A DNA stretch of 64,000 nucleotides, from NCBI RefSeq assembly GCF_010993745.1, contig NZ_WOTN01000002.1, positions 1,240,001 to 1,304,000 of the forward strand. Reading direction: 5' to 3'. Under the pieces are notes generated by a model. The model did no database searches. It saw only the letters and a list, made by a program, of their open reading frames with translations, and had not been told where the DNA came from. A program made the position numbers and the translations under genes. This DNA is from Fodinicola acaciae. Its GTDB lineage: Bacteria; Actinomycetota; Actinomycetes; Mycobacteriales; HKI-0501. How positions within the stretch are numbered: the stretch's first letter is position 1; each line of letters opens with the position of its first letter. This document shows positions 16,510-26,149 of the stretch, piece after piece.

Positions 16510-17240
16510 CCGCGCGCTCGCTCGGCAGCGTCGGCGGTGGTCTCGATCAGCTTGCGCATGGCGCGAAAAGCCGCTGTCTCGCGGCGCGCACGTACGGCCA
16601 CCAACACGGCACGGTGCAGCGGCAGCGTTTCCTGCACGCTGGTGGAGGGATGGGACAGCACCTGCAGCGAATGCCGCAGGCCGGTCTCCAGCAGCCGGCC
16701 GAGCTGCTCGATCAGCTGGTTTCCGCTGGACTGCAGCAAGGTGAGATGAAAGGCGAGGTCGGCGCGGACGAACTCGTCCTCGCTGGCCGGCAGGTCGTCG
16801 GCGTGCTCGGCCATGCCATCGTACGCTGTCTGCAGCGTCAACAACTGCTCCTCGGTCGCGCGCGCCGCGGCGAAAGCGGCGGCCCCCGGCTCGACGACCA
16901 GCCGGAGCTCCAGCAGGTGCGCCAAAAAGGTCGCGTCACCGGCACGGCTGTGCCAGTCGATCACCTCGCGGTCCATCAGGTTCCACTCGCCGCGCGGCAA
17001 CACCCGCGTGCCGAGCCGCGGCCGCGGCTCGACGAGTCCTTTTGCGGCCAATGCCTTCACCGCCTCGCGTACGCCGCCGCGGCTCACCTCGAGGGTGGCG
17101 GCCAGCTCCGCCTCGTTGGGCAGCTGGCTGCCGCCGGGCAGCTCGCCGGACACGATGCGCAGGCCGAGCCACTCCACCACCTGGCCATGCATCGTGCGGT
17201 GCCGGCCGAGCGGGCTGGCGTGGGTTCGCGCACGCGTCAC
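16503..17240 (-). CDS. GntR family regulator, FadR subfamily (FCD domain)
   Basis: Regulator of 245 residues. The N-terminal winged helix is VVEWLGLRIVSGELPGGSQLPNEAELAATLEVSRGGVREAVKALAAKGLVEPRPRLGTRVLP (about residues 20-85). The C-terminal all-helical FCD ligand domain has RLVVEPGAAAFAAARAT and ADLAFHLTLLQSSGN, with the Asp/His metal residues. It diverges from a sugar ABC importer, and two copies of GAATCAT-CGA-ATGATTM lie in between, so it probably represses the importer and itself. GTG 17240 is used; an internal ATG at 17192 would cut into the first helix. Confidence 0.92.
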   Translation of the reverse strand: MTRARTHASPLGRHRTMHGQVVEWLGLRIVSGELPGGSQLPNEAELAATLEVSRGGVREAVKALAAKGLVEPRPRLGTRVLPRGEWNLMDREVIDWHSRAGDATFLAHLLELRLVVEPGAAAFAAARATEEQLLTLQTAYDGMAEHADDLPASEDEFVRADLAFHLTLLQSSGNQLIEQLGRLLETGLRHSLQVLSHPSTSVQETLPLHRAVLVAVRARRETAAFRAMRKLIETTADAAERARGY

Positions 17241-17244
17241 CGAG

Positions 17245-17261
17245 GAATCATCGAATGATTA
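17245..17261. promoter_or_regulatory. GntR-type operator, proximal to regulator
   Basis: GAATCAT-CGA-ATGATTA, nearly perfect inverted repeat with 7-base arms and a 3-base spacer, 5 bases before the GntR start. Binding here would block its own translation start or promoter. Confidence 0.7.
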
Positions 17262-17345
17262 ATCGATTATGTCAAACACTGAAAACCGGGTGTTTCGCGG
17301 CAGAAGGGACGCACTTCCGCTGAGTGAGGTCTTGACGTCATGAGC

Positions 17346-17362
17346 GAATCATCGAATGATTC
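17346..17362. promoter_or_regulatory. GntR-type operator, proximal to ABC importer
   Basis: GAATCAT-CGA-ATGATTC, perfect palindrome matching the site at 17245-17261 in 16 of 17 positions, 101 bases (close to ten helical turns) away. It lies about 80 bases before the importer binding-protein gene. Confidence 0.72.
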
Positions 17363-17428
17363 ACGCACCTGCTCGGGGTCGCGTCCCCGAGGCTCGGACC
17401 CTCTCGGCAGACGGGACACGTGTCAGCG

Positions 17429-18550
17429 ATGAGTGACAACCGCGGAGCCAGGCCAGCCGACCAACAGTCTCGGCGTACGGTGTTGAAGGCCTTCGGCGCC
17501 GGTGGCGCGGCGGCGGCCGCGATGACGTTTTTGCAGGCCTGCACCGGTGCGCAGGGTGCCTCCGGCGGATCCGGATCCGGTGCGGCCGGTGCCTTTCCGT
17601 CGACGCCGAAGTGGCGTTTCGTCTTCGTCAACCACGTCACCACCAATTCGTTCTTCGTGCCGACCCGCAGCGGCCTGGCCGACGCCGCGTCGCTGCTCGG
17701 CCTGCCGACTCCACAGTGGACCGGCTCGCAGACCGGCAACGTCTCGGAGATGGCCAACGCGTTCGAGACCGCGATCAACAGCAACGCCGACGGCATCGCG
17801 GTCGCGCTGACCGACAGCAACGCCTTCGTCGACCCGACCAAGAAGGCGCTGGCCAAAGGCATTCCGGTCATCGCGTACAACGCCTCGGCGGCCAACAACT
17901 TCCCACTCACCTACGTCGGCCAGGACCTCTACCAGTCCGGTTTCCTGATGGGACAACGGATCGCCACCACGGTGAAGTCCGGCAAGATCCTGGTCGGCAT
18001 TTCGCAGCCGGGCGGCAACAACGTGCAGCCGCGGCTGGATGGCATCGTCGCGGCGCTCAAGACGGCGGCGCCGGCGGTGAAGGTGCAGTCGGTCAACACC
18101 GGCGCCGAGCAGGCCGCCGAGCTCAACGCGATCACCGCGGCGTACACCGGAAACCCGGACGCCAAAGGCATCTACGCGGTCGACGCCGGCAGTACGGCCT
18201 CGATCGCGCAGCTGATCAAATCGCGCAACCTGCAGGGAAAGGTGCACGCCGGCGGCTATGACCTGCTGCAGGACACGCTGACCGGAGTCAGCACCGGGGC
18301 CTTGGACTTCACCATCGACCAGTCGGCCTATCTGCAGGGTTTCCTGCCGGTGCTGTATCTCTATCTCTACCGGCTGTCCGGCACGCTGGTGACACCGCCG
18401 TTCACCGACACCGGCCTGACCTTCGTCACCAAGGAAAACGTCGCGCCGTACCTGTCGGCCAACAGCCGTTTCGAAGGCGGCGCCAACAACAAGCTGATCG
18501 CGATGCCCAAGTCGATCCCGCTGCCGCCGCCGAGCACGGTGGGGCACTAG
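17429..18550 (+). CDS. Sugar ABC transporter substrate-binding lipoprotein (Peripla_BP_4)
   Basis: Exported binding protein of about 373 residues. The N-terminus has a twin arginine (SRRTVLKAFGAGG), a hydrophobic stretch and the lipobox-like FLQAC, so it should be a Tat- or Sec-exported lipoprotein. The mature region resembles ribose/xylose-type binding proteins (ETAINSNADGIAVALTDSN, ALAKGIPVIAYNA, LPLTYVGQDLYQSG, NAITAAYTGNPDAKGIYAVD). ATG 17429 is preferred; GTG 17420 is in frame. The stop overlaps the permease start by one base. Ligand unknown, but the operon beside two sugar dehydrogenases suggests a cyclitol or monosaccharide. Confidence 0.9.
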   Translation: MSDNRGARPADQQSRRTVLKAFGAGGAAAAAMTFLQACTGAQGASGGSGSGAAGAFPSTPKWRFVFVNHVTTNSFFVPTRSGLADAASLLGLPTPQWTGSQTGNVSEMANAFETAINSNADGIAVALTDSNAFVDPTKKALAKGIPVIAYNASAANNFPLTYVGQDLYQSGFLMGQRIATTVKSGKILVGISQPGGNNVQPRLDGIVAALKTAAPAVKVQSVNTGAEQAAELNAITAAYTGNPDAKGIYAVDAGSTASIAQLIKSRNLQGKVHAGGYDLLQDTLTGVSTGALDFTIDQSAYLQGFLPVLYLYLYRLSGTLVTPPFTDTGLTFVTKENVAPYLSANSRFEGGANNKLIAMPKSIPLPPPSTVGH

Positions 18551-19514
18551 TGGCGTTGCTGGCCGGAGCCGTACGCGTCAAGGAGCTCAGCATTCTGCTG
18601 GTCACCATCGCGTGCGGCATCTATTTCACCGTCACCAACCCGGCCTTCACCTCGGCCGGCAACTATCAGACGATCGCGCAGTACGTGGCGCCGTGGGCCA
18701 TCATCGCGGCCGGCGAGGTCATGCTGCTGATCTGCGGCGAGATCGACCTGTCGGCCGGTTTCGTGTTCACGCTCTCGCCGTTTGTGTTGATTCTGTTCTA
18801 CAACAACGGTCTTCCGCTGATCGCCGCGTTGATCGGCGCGTTGGTGATCTGCGCGCTGGTCGGTGTGGTCAACGGTCTCATCCGTACGGTTTTCGGCCTG
18901 CCGTCGTTCATCGTCACGCTCGGCATGGCGTTTTTGCTGCAGGGCCTGGCGTTGATCATCTCCAACGGCGCGCCGGTGCCGGCGCCGACGGACAGCTGGG
19001 TCGTCACGGTCTTCGGCGGCGCGCCGTGGACGGAGCTGTTCTGGGCCCTGGCGATCGTCGTGGTCATGCAGATCGTGTTGACGGCGAGCAGATTCGGCGT
19101 CTACACGCAGGCCACCGGCGGAAATCCGATCGGCGCTGCCGAGTCGGGCATCCGGGTCAACCGGATCAAGGTGATCAACTTCGCGCTGACGTCCACGTTT
19201 GCCGGCCTCGGCGGCATCCTGGAAGGCATGCGCGTGCATTCCTTCGACCCGACCAACGGCGGCTTCAACTACATGTTTTTCGCCATCGCCTCGGCGGTCA
19301 TCGGTGGCACGGCACTGCTCGGTGGTTCTGGTACGGTTGTTGGCGCACTTTTCGGCGCTCTGCTCCTCGGCATCGTCTACGACGGCTTCAACCTCATCGG
19401 CGTCAGCGCCAACGCCTTCAACGTCGTGCTGGGAATCGCGATCCTGGTCGCCATGTTTCTCAACGTTTATCTGTCGTATCTGCGAAAACGCGCCAGCACC
19501 GTACGGAGCGCGTC

Positions 19515-19518
<4 letters not shown>
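18550..19518 (+). CDS. Sugar ABC transporter permease (RbsC/BPD_transp_2 type)
   Basis: Integral membrane protein of 322 residues with about nine or ten hydrophobic helices. AGEVMLLICGEIDLSAGFVFTLSPF is the RbsC-family motif, TLGMAFLLQGLALII and GVYTQATGGNPIGAAESGIRVNRIKVINFALTSTFAGLGG are the conserved later segments containing the EAA-like loop that contacts the ATPase. GTG start overlaps the upstream stop by one base, and the stop overlaps the ATPase gene by ATGA. Forms the transmembrane homodimer of the importer. Confidence 0.93.
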
Positions 19519-20255
<737 letters not shown>

Positions 20256-20310
20256 CGATCGTGTCCGGATCTGGCCGGTGTGCGGTCAGCGGCCGCCGTA
20301 TATCTGACGC

Positions 20311-20928
20311 ATGACAACGCAACCGGACCTGTTCGGCGTCGGCGACACCCTGGCGATCGACGAGACTTTCGCGACCGCACACCGGATCGAGCTCGATGCG
20401 ACCTCGTGGGTCGAGCACGTCCCCGGCTGGCTGACCGGCAACGAGGTGCTGCTCGAGCGGCTCATCGCGACGGCCGAGTGGGAGCAACGCGAGCGGCGGA
20501 TCGTCGACCGGATGATGGTCGAGCCGCGGCTCACCGCCGAATACCCCGACGTGCGGCAAGCGCCGGAGCCGATGCTGCACACCATCACGGCGGTGCTTTC
20601 CGAGCATTACGGTGTGCCGTACGACGGCCTGTGGATCAACTACTACCGCGACCACCGCGACAGCACCGGCTGGCACGGCGACTGGGCCACCTGCAAACGC
20701 CGCGAATGCGTCGTGCCGGTCCTCAGCCTCGGCGCCACCCGGCGTTTCCTTGTCAAGCCGCGCAAGGGCGGCCGCAGTGTGGTGCTGACGCCGGCCGGCG
20801 GCGATCTGGTGGTGATGGGCGGCCGCTGCCAGCGCGACTGGCGGCACTGCGTGCCGAAGCAACAGACGGTCGCGGGGGCGCGGATCAGCGTCAACTTCTC
20901 CAGCAGGTTTCAGGCGGCCGGTGATTGA
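20311..20928 (+). CDS. AlkB-like 2-oxoglutarate/Fe(II) dioxygenase
   Basis: Protein of 205 residues in the AlkB family, which repairs alkylated nucleic-acid bases by oxidative demethylation. The iron ligands are visible as H122 and D124 in GWHGDWA and H179 in WRHCVPK, and R191 in ARISVNF matches the 2-oxoglutarate-binding arginine. LWINYYRDHRDSTGWHGD is the conserved lid-core transition. A closer match is to the human ALKBH2/3-like actinomycete group than to E. coli AlkB, judged by motif layout only. Monocistronic; no adaptive-response gene beside it. Confidence 0.9.
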   Translation: MTTQPDLFGVGDTLAIDETFATAHRIELDATSWVEHVPGWLTGNEVLLERLIATAEWEQRERRIVDRMMVEPRLTAEYPDVRQAPEPMLHTITAVLSEHYGVPYDGLWINYYRDHRDSTGWHGDWATCKRRECVVPVLSLGATRRFLVKPRKGGRSVVLTPAGGDLVVMGGRCQRDWRHCVPKQQTVAGARISVNFSSRFQAAGD

Positions 20929-20985
20929 CCGTACGGCCGGAACAGGGCACCGTGTATCCGGACAAACGATAACGGAAGGCGCGCC

Positions 20986-21519
20986 ATGTTCAAGACCCTC
21001 GCGTCGTCGCTGCTCTGGCGCGGCATCCTCGCCATCGTCATCGGCCTGGTCTCGATCGTCTGGCCGGGGATCACCGTCGGCGCGTTCGTGATCCTGTTCG
21101 CCGTCTATTGCATCCTGCTCGCGGTCATCGACGCGGCGCGCGGTTTCGCCAGCCATCGCGCCGGCTCGGTCGCTTGGTATCTGCTGCTCGCGGTCCTGTC
21201 GCTGCTCGCCGGCGTGATCGCGATCTTCCTGCCCGGCGTCACCGCGCTCGTCCTGACGCTGTGGATCGCCGCCTGGGCGGTCATCACCGGCATCGTGCAG
21301 GTCGCGATGGCCTTCGTACGCGGAGAGACCGCCGGCGAGCGCGCGTTGTGGGCGGTGACCGGCCTGATCTCGCTGGTCTTCGGCATCGTGATCGCCGTCC
21401 ATCCGGGCAACGGAGCGGTCGCGCTGGCCACCGTCTTCGGCTTCTTCGCACTCATCTATGGCATCGGTGACGTGGTCATGTCGGTGCAGGTCCGCGGCCT
21501 CGGCAAAGAGCGTTCGTAA
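20986..21519 (+). CDS. HdeD-like (DUF308) membrane protein
   Basis: Membrane protein of 177 residues with six hydrophobic helices in three similar pairs, the DUF308/HdeD pattern: repeated LLWRGILAIVIGLVSIVWPGITV and VLSLLAGVIAIFLPGVTALVL, then ISLVFGIVIAVHPGNGAVAL. The conserved W/L-P-G turn in each pair is diagnostic. In E. coli HdeD relates to acid resistance; the role in actinomycetes is unknown. ATG follows a GGAAGG site. A REP-like hairpin begins 5 bases after the stop and may terminate its transcript. Confidence 0.88.
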   Translation: MFKTLASSLLWRGILAIVIGLVSIVWPGITVGAFVILFAVYCILLAVIDAARGFASHRAGSVAWYLLLAVLSLLAGVIAIFLPGVTALVLTLWIAAWAVITGIVQVAMAFVRGETAGERALWAVTGLISLVFGIVIAVHPGNGAVALATVFGFFALIYGIGDVVMSVQVRGLGKERS

Positions 21520-21524
21520 CCGGT

Positions 21525-21565
21525 GGGACCGCCAGGCGTGGCAGCGCCACGTCGGCGGTTTCGCC
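21525..21565 (-). repeat. REP-like hairpin, copy 1
   Basis: On the minus strand, nested arms ACCGCC...GGCGGT and CGTGGC...GCCACG enclose a 3-base loop. The 41-base element matches 39 of 41 positions of the element at 53269-53309 on the plus strand. It directly follows the HdeD-like gene and probably also works as a terminator. Confidence 0.8.
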
Positions 21566-21599
21566 GGGTTTCATGTTTGTTGCGTTGGGGGTGGTTGCT

Positions 21600-22105
21600 C
21601 CGTCCCGATTGGTGCGTTGGGCGGGTGGTGGTTTTCGCCTGCGCGGAGGGGCGACCTCAAGGAGAGGGGCGCGCGGGGTTTCGCTGTTGGTTCTGTTGGG
21701 TGCCGCGGTGCGGTTCTCGAGGTGGGTGGACCAGGAGTGTGGCTGGGGCGCCAGCGGTGCCGTGGCGTCCCGGCGGGTGGCGAGAAGGTCCAACATGTGG
21801 AACCCGAAGGCGTGTGGAGCGCTAAATGTCTGTCTTGCGAGGTTCAGTGATGATGTGAATGTCGAGTCACTTGCGCTGGACGCACGTAACGGGCCCTCAC
21901 GCCATCACGGCCGCCGGATGCTGTGGCGGGTGTGACTATTGAGGCTGGTAATGCTGTTGTGACTGCCGGCTGGCGATAAATGTCCGGTTTGATGTCTTGT
22001 TAAGGTGACTGAGCAAGCCCAGAGAACCCAGCCCCAGCACGAAACCGCCGCCCGCACCCCTATGTACACGATGGCGTCCCGCGCCCCCTCCCTGAGGTCG
22101 CGCCA
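21600..22105. repeat. Dispersed intergenic repeat, copy A
   Basis: This gene-free stretch (21520-22203) shares blocks with 31199-31730, 47150-47592 and 55460-55620. At 21726 it has the block starting GTGGACCAGGAGTGTGGC, then TGGCGAGAAGGTCCA, GAGCGCTAAATGTC, GTGAATGTCGAGT and, near 22011, GAGCAAGCCCAGAGAACCCAGC. A segment at about 21610-21680 is the reverse complement of the tail block of copies B and C. No ribosome site precedes the frames that run through it, and they are not conserved between copies. Confidence 0.82.
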
Positions 22106-22203
22106 GGCGGCGTTTGGGCTCGGCTATCGCCGCATGAATAGCCCTGTTAGTACTAGCATTCGGTTACCTCAAACAACGTTGAAAAACGACGCTCGATAGA
22201 TAG

Positions 22204-24942
22204 GTGGCCGTTGTGACCGCCGAACTGCGTATCCGGATCCTCGGGCCGTGGGACATCCAGGTGGACCACCGACAGGTGTCGATCCCGCGCGGCCAACTGC
22301 GCATTTTCCTCGCGTCCCTGCTGCTCTCGGCGCACGAGCCGGTGCCAGTGGCGACCCTCGTCGAACGCGGCTGGCCGGAGCGCGCGCCGCAGCGGGCCAG
22401 CGCGACCCTGCACACGTACGCGACCCGGCTGCGCAAGCTGCTCGGCCACGACCTGATCCAGACCGCTCGCGGCAACGGCTATCTGCTGCGCGTGCCGTCG
22501 GACGTCGTCGACCTGCATCAGTTTCGCGACCTGCTGTCGGCGGCGCACAGCGCGCCGTCGCCGGACGAGGAGCTGGACTGCCTGCACCACGCGTTGTCGC
22601 TCTGGCGTGGCAAGCCCTTCGGCGACGAGGCGTCGACCTGGCTGGACCGCGAGGTGGTGCCGCGGCTGATCGAGGAGTGGTTCACCGCGACCGAGCGGCG
22701 GATCGACCTGGAGCTGAGCCTCGGCCGGCCGGCGCAGCTGGTGCCGGAGCTGTGGGATCTCACCGAGCGTTACCCGACCCGTGAGTCGCTGTGGGTACGC
22801 CTGATCACCGCGCTGCACCAGGCCGGCCGCCGCGCGGACGCGTTGCACGCGTACCAGAAAGTACGCGCGATCCTGCACGACGAGCTCGGCATCGACCCGA
22901 GCGACGAGCTGGCGCAGCTGCAGCGCGCGGTGTTGCTGGATACGAACGGCGGCGCGTCGACCGCCTTCACCGCGAGCCGGCCGCGCCAGCTGCCGCACGA
23001 CATCCCGCACGTGGTCGGCCGCGACGCCGAGGTGGCGCTGCTGGACGCGGCGGTGGTCGACGGGCGTACGGCCATCGTCGCGATCGACGGTGCTCCTGGC
23101 ACCGGCAAGACGACGCTGGCGGTGCACTGGGCGCACCGGGTGGCCGAGCGCTATCCGGACGTACAACTGCACCTCAACCTGCGCGGATACGGTCCGGGCG
23201 AGCCGGTCGAGCCGAAGGCCGCGATCGAGACGCTGCTGCGCGCGCTCGGTGTCACGCACGAGAAGATTCCCAACGAGGTCGAGGAGCGCGCGGCGTTGCT
23301 GCGTACGACGCTGGCCGGCCGCCGCGCGCTGATCCTGCTCGACAACGCGCGCAACGCGAGCCAGGTGCGGCCGCTGCTGCCGTCCACCGACAGCCTGGTC
23401 GTCGTGACCAGCCGCAACCAGCTGCGCGGCTTGGCCGTACTCAACGGCGCACACCGCATCACGCTCGACCGGCTGGCCGACGCGCCGGCGCTGGAGGTGC
23501 TGGCCACCGCGATCGGCGCCGAGCGGGTCGAGGCGGAGCCGGCGGCGGCCGCCGAGCTGGTGGCGCTGTGTGACCGGCTGCCGCTCGCGCTGGCGATCGT
23601 CGCCGAGCGTGCGCACCGCAGCGAGCGGCTGGCCGACGTCGTACGCGCGTTGACCGACGAGGCCGCGAGGCTCGACGAGCTCGGCACCGGCGAGGACGAT
23701 CCGCAGACCGACCTGCGAGCGGCGCTGTCCTGGTCGTACCAGGCGCTGTCGCCGGCCGCCGCGTCGATGCTGCGCCACCTCGGCCGGCATCCGGCCGGCG
23801 ACATCGCGTTGGAAACGGCCGCCGCCCTGGCCGGCCTTCCGGTGCCGCGCGCGAAGGACGCGCTGGACCGGCTGCTGGCCGCGCACCTGGTCGAGCAGCG
23901 CCGGCCGGACCGTTACGAGGTGCACGACCTCATCCGTCTGTACGCCGCTGACCAGGGCGAACGGCATGAGACCGGCGCCGAGCGGGACGCCGCGATCGGC
24001 CGCGTACTCGACTGGTATCTGCACGCCGCGGTGAGCGCCGACAAGTGCTATCGGCCGCTGCGCCGCCGCGACTTCGTCCACCCGTACGAGCCGCAGACGC
24101 CGCCGCCGCGCTTCGACGGCCTGCCGGAGGCCGCTGCCTGGCTGGAGACCGAGTACGACAACCTGCGTACGGTCATCACCTGGGCCGCGACGCACGGCTG
24201 GGTCGGCCACGCGTGGCGCACCGCGGTCGCCATGGCCAGCTATTTCGAGTCGCGGCTGCCGTGGCGCGACGCGACCGACGCGCTGCGGACGGCGTACGAA
24301 GGTGCGTCGGCGGCGGGGGACGTGATCGGCCAGGCGTACACGCTGAACTCGATCGGCTGTACGCACCTCGACATGCACGACATCGTGGTCGCGAAGTCAC
24401 ATTTCGAGCGCGCGTTGGCTCGTTTCGTGGCTGAAGGCGACCTCGGCGGCGAGGCGATGGTGCGCGGCAACCTCGCGCTCGCGCTCGCCGAGAAGGGTGA
24501 CCGCGAGCAGGCACTGGCACACTGCAGGCGCGCGTTGGAACTGTGCGAACAGCGCGGCTATCGGCGTGGTGTCGGCATGAACCTCGACAACCTCGGCATC
24601 GCGTACTCGCTGACCGGCGACCACGACCGAGCGATCGAATGCCTGATGCGCGCCAGACAGATGTTCCGGGAGCTCAACGACCGTGTGGAGCTGGCGTGGG
24701 TCGCGCAGCACATGGGTCAGGCGTATGCGCGCGTTGGCGAGCGGCGCGCCGCGGTCGCCGCGTTCTGCGAGGCGATCCGCGGCTTCCGGCAGGACGGCAA
24801 CCGGCGGTTCGAGGTGTTGACGCTGGTCGAGCTCGGCCGGCTGCTGGAGCACTGCGGCCACGAGAAGATGGGCCGCGGGATCCTCGACGCGATGGCCACG
24901 TACGCCGATCTCACCGCCGACCGCGACCTACTCGCCAGCTAG
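22204..24942 (+). CDS. AfsR/SARP-type regulator with NB-ARC and TPR domains
   Basis: Large regulator of 912 residues. An OmpR-like winged helix (about 5-95, RIRILGPWDIQVDHRQVSIPRGQLRIFLASLLL, then TYATRLRKLLG) is followed by a bacterial transcriptional activation domain (about 100-245). Next comes an NB-ARC ATPase with Walker A DGAPGTGKTTLA near residue 295 and LILLDNARNASQVRPLLPS. A C-terminal TPR region begins near 700 (HLDMHDIVVAKSHFERAL, then ALAHCRRALELCEQRGY). Family members activate secondary metabolism or development. No biosynthetic cluster adjoins it here. Start GTG 22204 or 22213. It overlaps the convergent polymerase gene by 15 bases. Confidence 0.93.
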   Translation: MAVVTAELRIRILGPWDIQVDHRQVSIPRGQLRIFLASLLLSAHEPVPVATLVERGWPERAPQRASATLHTYATRLRKLLGHDLIQTARGNGYLLRVPSDVVDLHQFRDLLSAAHSAPSPDEELDCLHHALSLWRGKPFGDEASTWLDREVVPRLIEEWFTATERRIDLELSLGRPAQLVPELWDLTERYPTRESLWVRLITALHQAGRRADALHAYQKVRAILHDELGIDPSDELAQLQRAVLLDTNGGASTAFTASRPRQLPHDIPHVVGRDAEVALLDAAVVDGRTAIVAIDGAPGTGKTTLAVHWAHRVAERYPDVQLHLNLRGYGPGEPVEPKAAIETLLRALGVTHEKIPNEVEERAALLRTTLAGRRALILLDNARNASQVRPLLPSTDSLVVVTSRNQLRGLAVLNGAHRITLDRLADAPALEVLATAIGAERVEAEPAAAAELVALCDRLPLALAIVAERAHRSERLADVVRALTDEAARLDELGTGEDDPQTDLRAALSWSYQALSPAAASMLRHLGRHPAGDIALETAAALAGLPVPRAKDALDRLLAAHLVEQRRPDRYEVHDLIRLYAADQGERHETGAERDAAIGRVLDWYLHAAVSADKCYRPLRRRDFVHPYEPQTPPPRFDGLPEAAAWLETEYDNLRTVITWAATHGWVGHAWRTAVAMASYFESRLPWRDATDALRTAYEGASAAGDVIGQAYTLNSIGCTHLDMHDIVVAKSHFERALARFVAEGDLGGEAMVRGNLALALAEKGDREQALAHCRRALELCEQRGYRRGVGMNLDNLGIAYSLTGDHDRAIECLMRARQMFRELNDRVELAWVAQHMGQAYARVGERRAAVAAFCEAIRGFRQDGNRRFEVLTLVELGRLLEHCGHEKMGRGILDAMATYADLTADRDLLAS

Positions 24943-25878
24943 CCTTTTCCTCCGTTTTCCCTCGTGCATCGCGACAACCCGCGCGACCGGGATGGTGTGA
25001 CCCTCGGCGACCAGGTCCGCGGGAAGCGTCTGCGGAGCCGGCATCCGCTCGGACCACAGGTCGCGGCCGTCCAGCAGCGCCGGCGCGTTGTGGATGGTGA
25101 AGTCGGCCGGCGAGACCTTGTCCAGGTCGTCCCAGTCGACCGGGAACGACACCGGCAGGCCCGGCCGGATCCGCGGACTGTACGTCGCCGCCACCGTCGC
25201 GCCGCCGGCGCGCGTCGAGTCGAGGAAGACCTTTCCTTCGCGCTCGTCCTTGATGTAAGCGGTGGTGGCGATCGCCGGGTCGATCCGTTCGGCGCGTACG
25301 GCCAACGCGCGCGTCGCCGCGGCGATGTCCTCAGCCGACTGCTCCGGCGCCAACGGCACGAAGATGTGCAGGCCCTTGGCGCCACTGGTCTTGACCACGC
25401 CCGACAGCCCGGCGTCGGCGAGCGCCTGCCGCACGAGTTTCGCCGCCGCCACAGCCATTCCGAACGCTTCCGCCTGTGGCGGATCCAGGTCCATGACCAT
25501 GAATTCCCAGTGGCCGTCGCGGACCAGCGGCACGTGATATTCGATCGCGCGCTGGTTGGCAAACCACAGCAGCGTCCTGCGGTCGTCGCACAGCGCGTAC
25601 GAGACCTGACGTTTTGACGCCTCGGCCCAGATTTTCACCGTACGTACGAAATCCGGGGTGTATTTCGGCACGTTCTTCTGCATGAACGCCGGCTGGCCCG
25701 GCCGGATCCGCAGCACCGACAGCGGCCGTCCGGCCAGCCGCGGCAGGATCTGGTCGCGTACCGCGTCCAGATAGTCGACCAGGTCCCGTTTGGTGGCGTT
25801 GGCGCCGTCGAACAGCGACTGGTCGAGGTTGGTCAGCGAGACGCCGTCGCGCTGCTCGTCCTCGGTCTTCTTGCTCAT
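24928..25878 (-). CDS. LigD-type primase-polymerase domain protein
   Basis: Stand-alone archaeo-eukaryotic primase-like polymerase of 316 residues. Conserved features: SVLRIRPGQPAFMQKNVPKYTPDFVRT, metal-binding MVMDLDPP, GVVKTSGAKGLHIFVPL with the catalytic His, and FLDSTRAGGATVAATYSPRIRPGLPVSFPVDWDDL. In LigD this module adds nucleotides or ribonucleotides at DNA breaks. No ligase or nuclease domain is fused and no Ku gene is in the window, so it resembles the free PolDom enzymes of mycobacteria. ATG 25878 overlaps the preceding small gene by ATGA, which rejects the longer frame. Confidence 0.92.
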   Translation of the reverse strand: MSKKTEDEQRDGVSLTNLDQSLFDGANATKRDLVDYLDAVRDQILPRLAGRPLSVLRIRPGQPAFMQKNVPKYTPDFVRTVKIWAEASKRQVSYALCDDRRTLLWFANQRAIEYHVPLVRDGHWEFMVMDLDPPQAEAFGMAVAAAKLVRQALADAGLSGVVKTSGAKGLHIFVPLAPEQSAEDIAAATRALAVRAERIDPAIATTAYIKDEREGKVFLDSTRAGGATVAATYSPRIRPGLPVSFPVDWDDLDKVSPADFTIHNAPALLDGRDLWSERMPAPQTLPADLVAEGHTIPVARVVAMHEGKRRKRLAGE

Positions 25879-26063
25879 CGTTTCTTCGCTGCCCAGTCGA
25901 ACATGAAGCACAGCAGCCAGACCAGGCCGGCCACCACGAACACCACGTTGGTGAGGTTGCGCAGGATGCCGCCGGTGTTGGAGTAGGCCAGCAGAAACGC
26001 GGCGACCAACGCGACCAGCGCCACCTGGCCGGAGGTGCGGCGCCACTTCCGTACGACGTTCAC
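25875..26063 (-). CDS. Small membrane protein upstream of primase-polymerase
   Basis: Protein of 62 residues with a basic N-terminus and two hydrophobic helices (VALVALVAAFLLAYS and NVVFVVAGLVWLLCFMFDW). No family recognised. Its stop overlaps the start of the LigD-type polymerase gene by ATGA, implying co-translation, though a functional link is not obvious. Confidence 0.6.
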   Translation of the reverse strand: MNVVRKWRRTSGQVALVALVAAFLLAYSNTGGILRNLTNVVFVVAGLVWLLCFMFDWAAKKR

Positions 26064-26149
26064 TCTGCGGTGTCCTCCAGCTCGCGGTTGCTGGGTCCAG
26101 CCTGCCAGATCCGGAGCGTACGTGGGGAAGGCGCGCGCTGAGTGTGCCG

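Noticed and set aside
21520-22203. Insertion sequence remnant
   Set aside because: No transposase fragment, terminal inverted repeats or target duplication could be seen, although a MITE-like origin remains open.
22153-24378. 741-codon minus-strand frame opposite the first AfsR-like gene
   Set aside because: A shadow caused by GC bias; composition is Arg/Gln-rich with no domain, while the plus frame has clear regulator domains.
24928-26063. Possible complete non-homologous end-joining operon
   Set aside because: Only the polymerase domain is encoded; no Ku, ligase or phosphoesterase gene is present.
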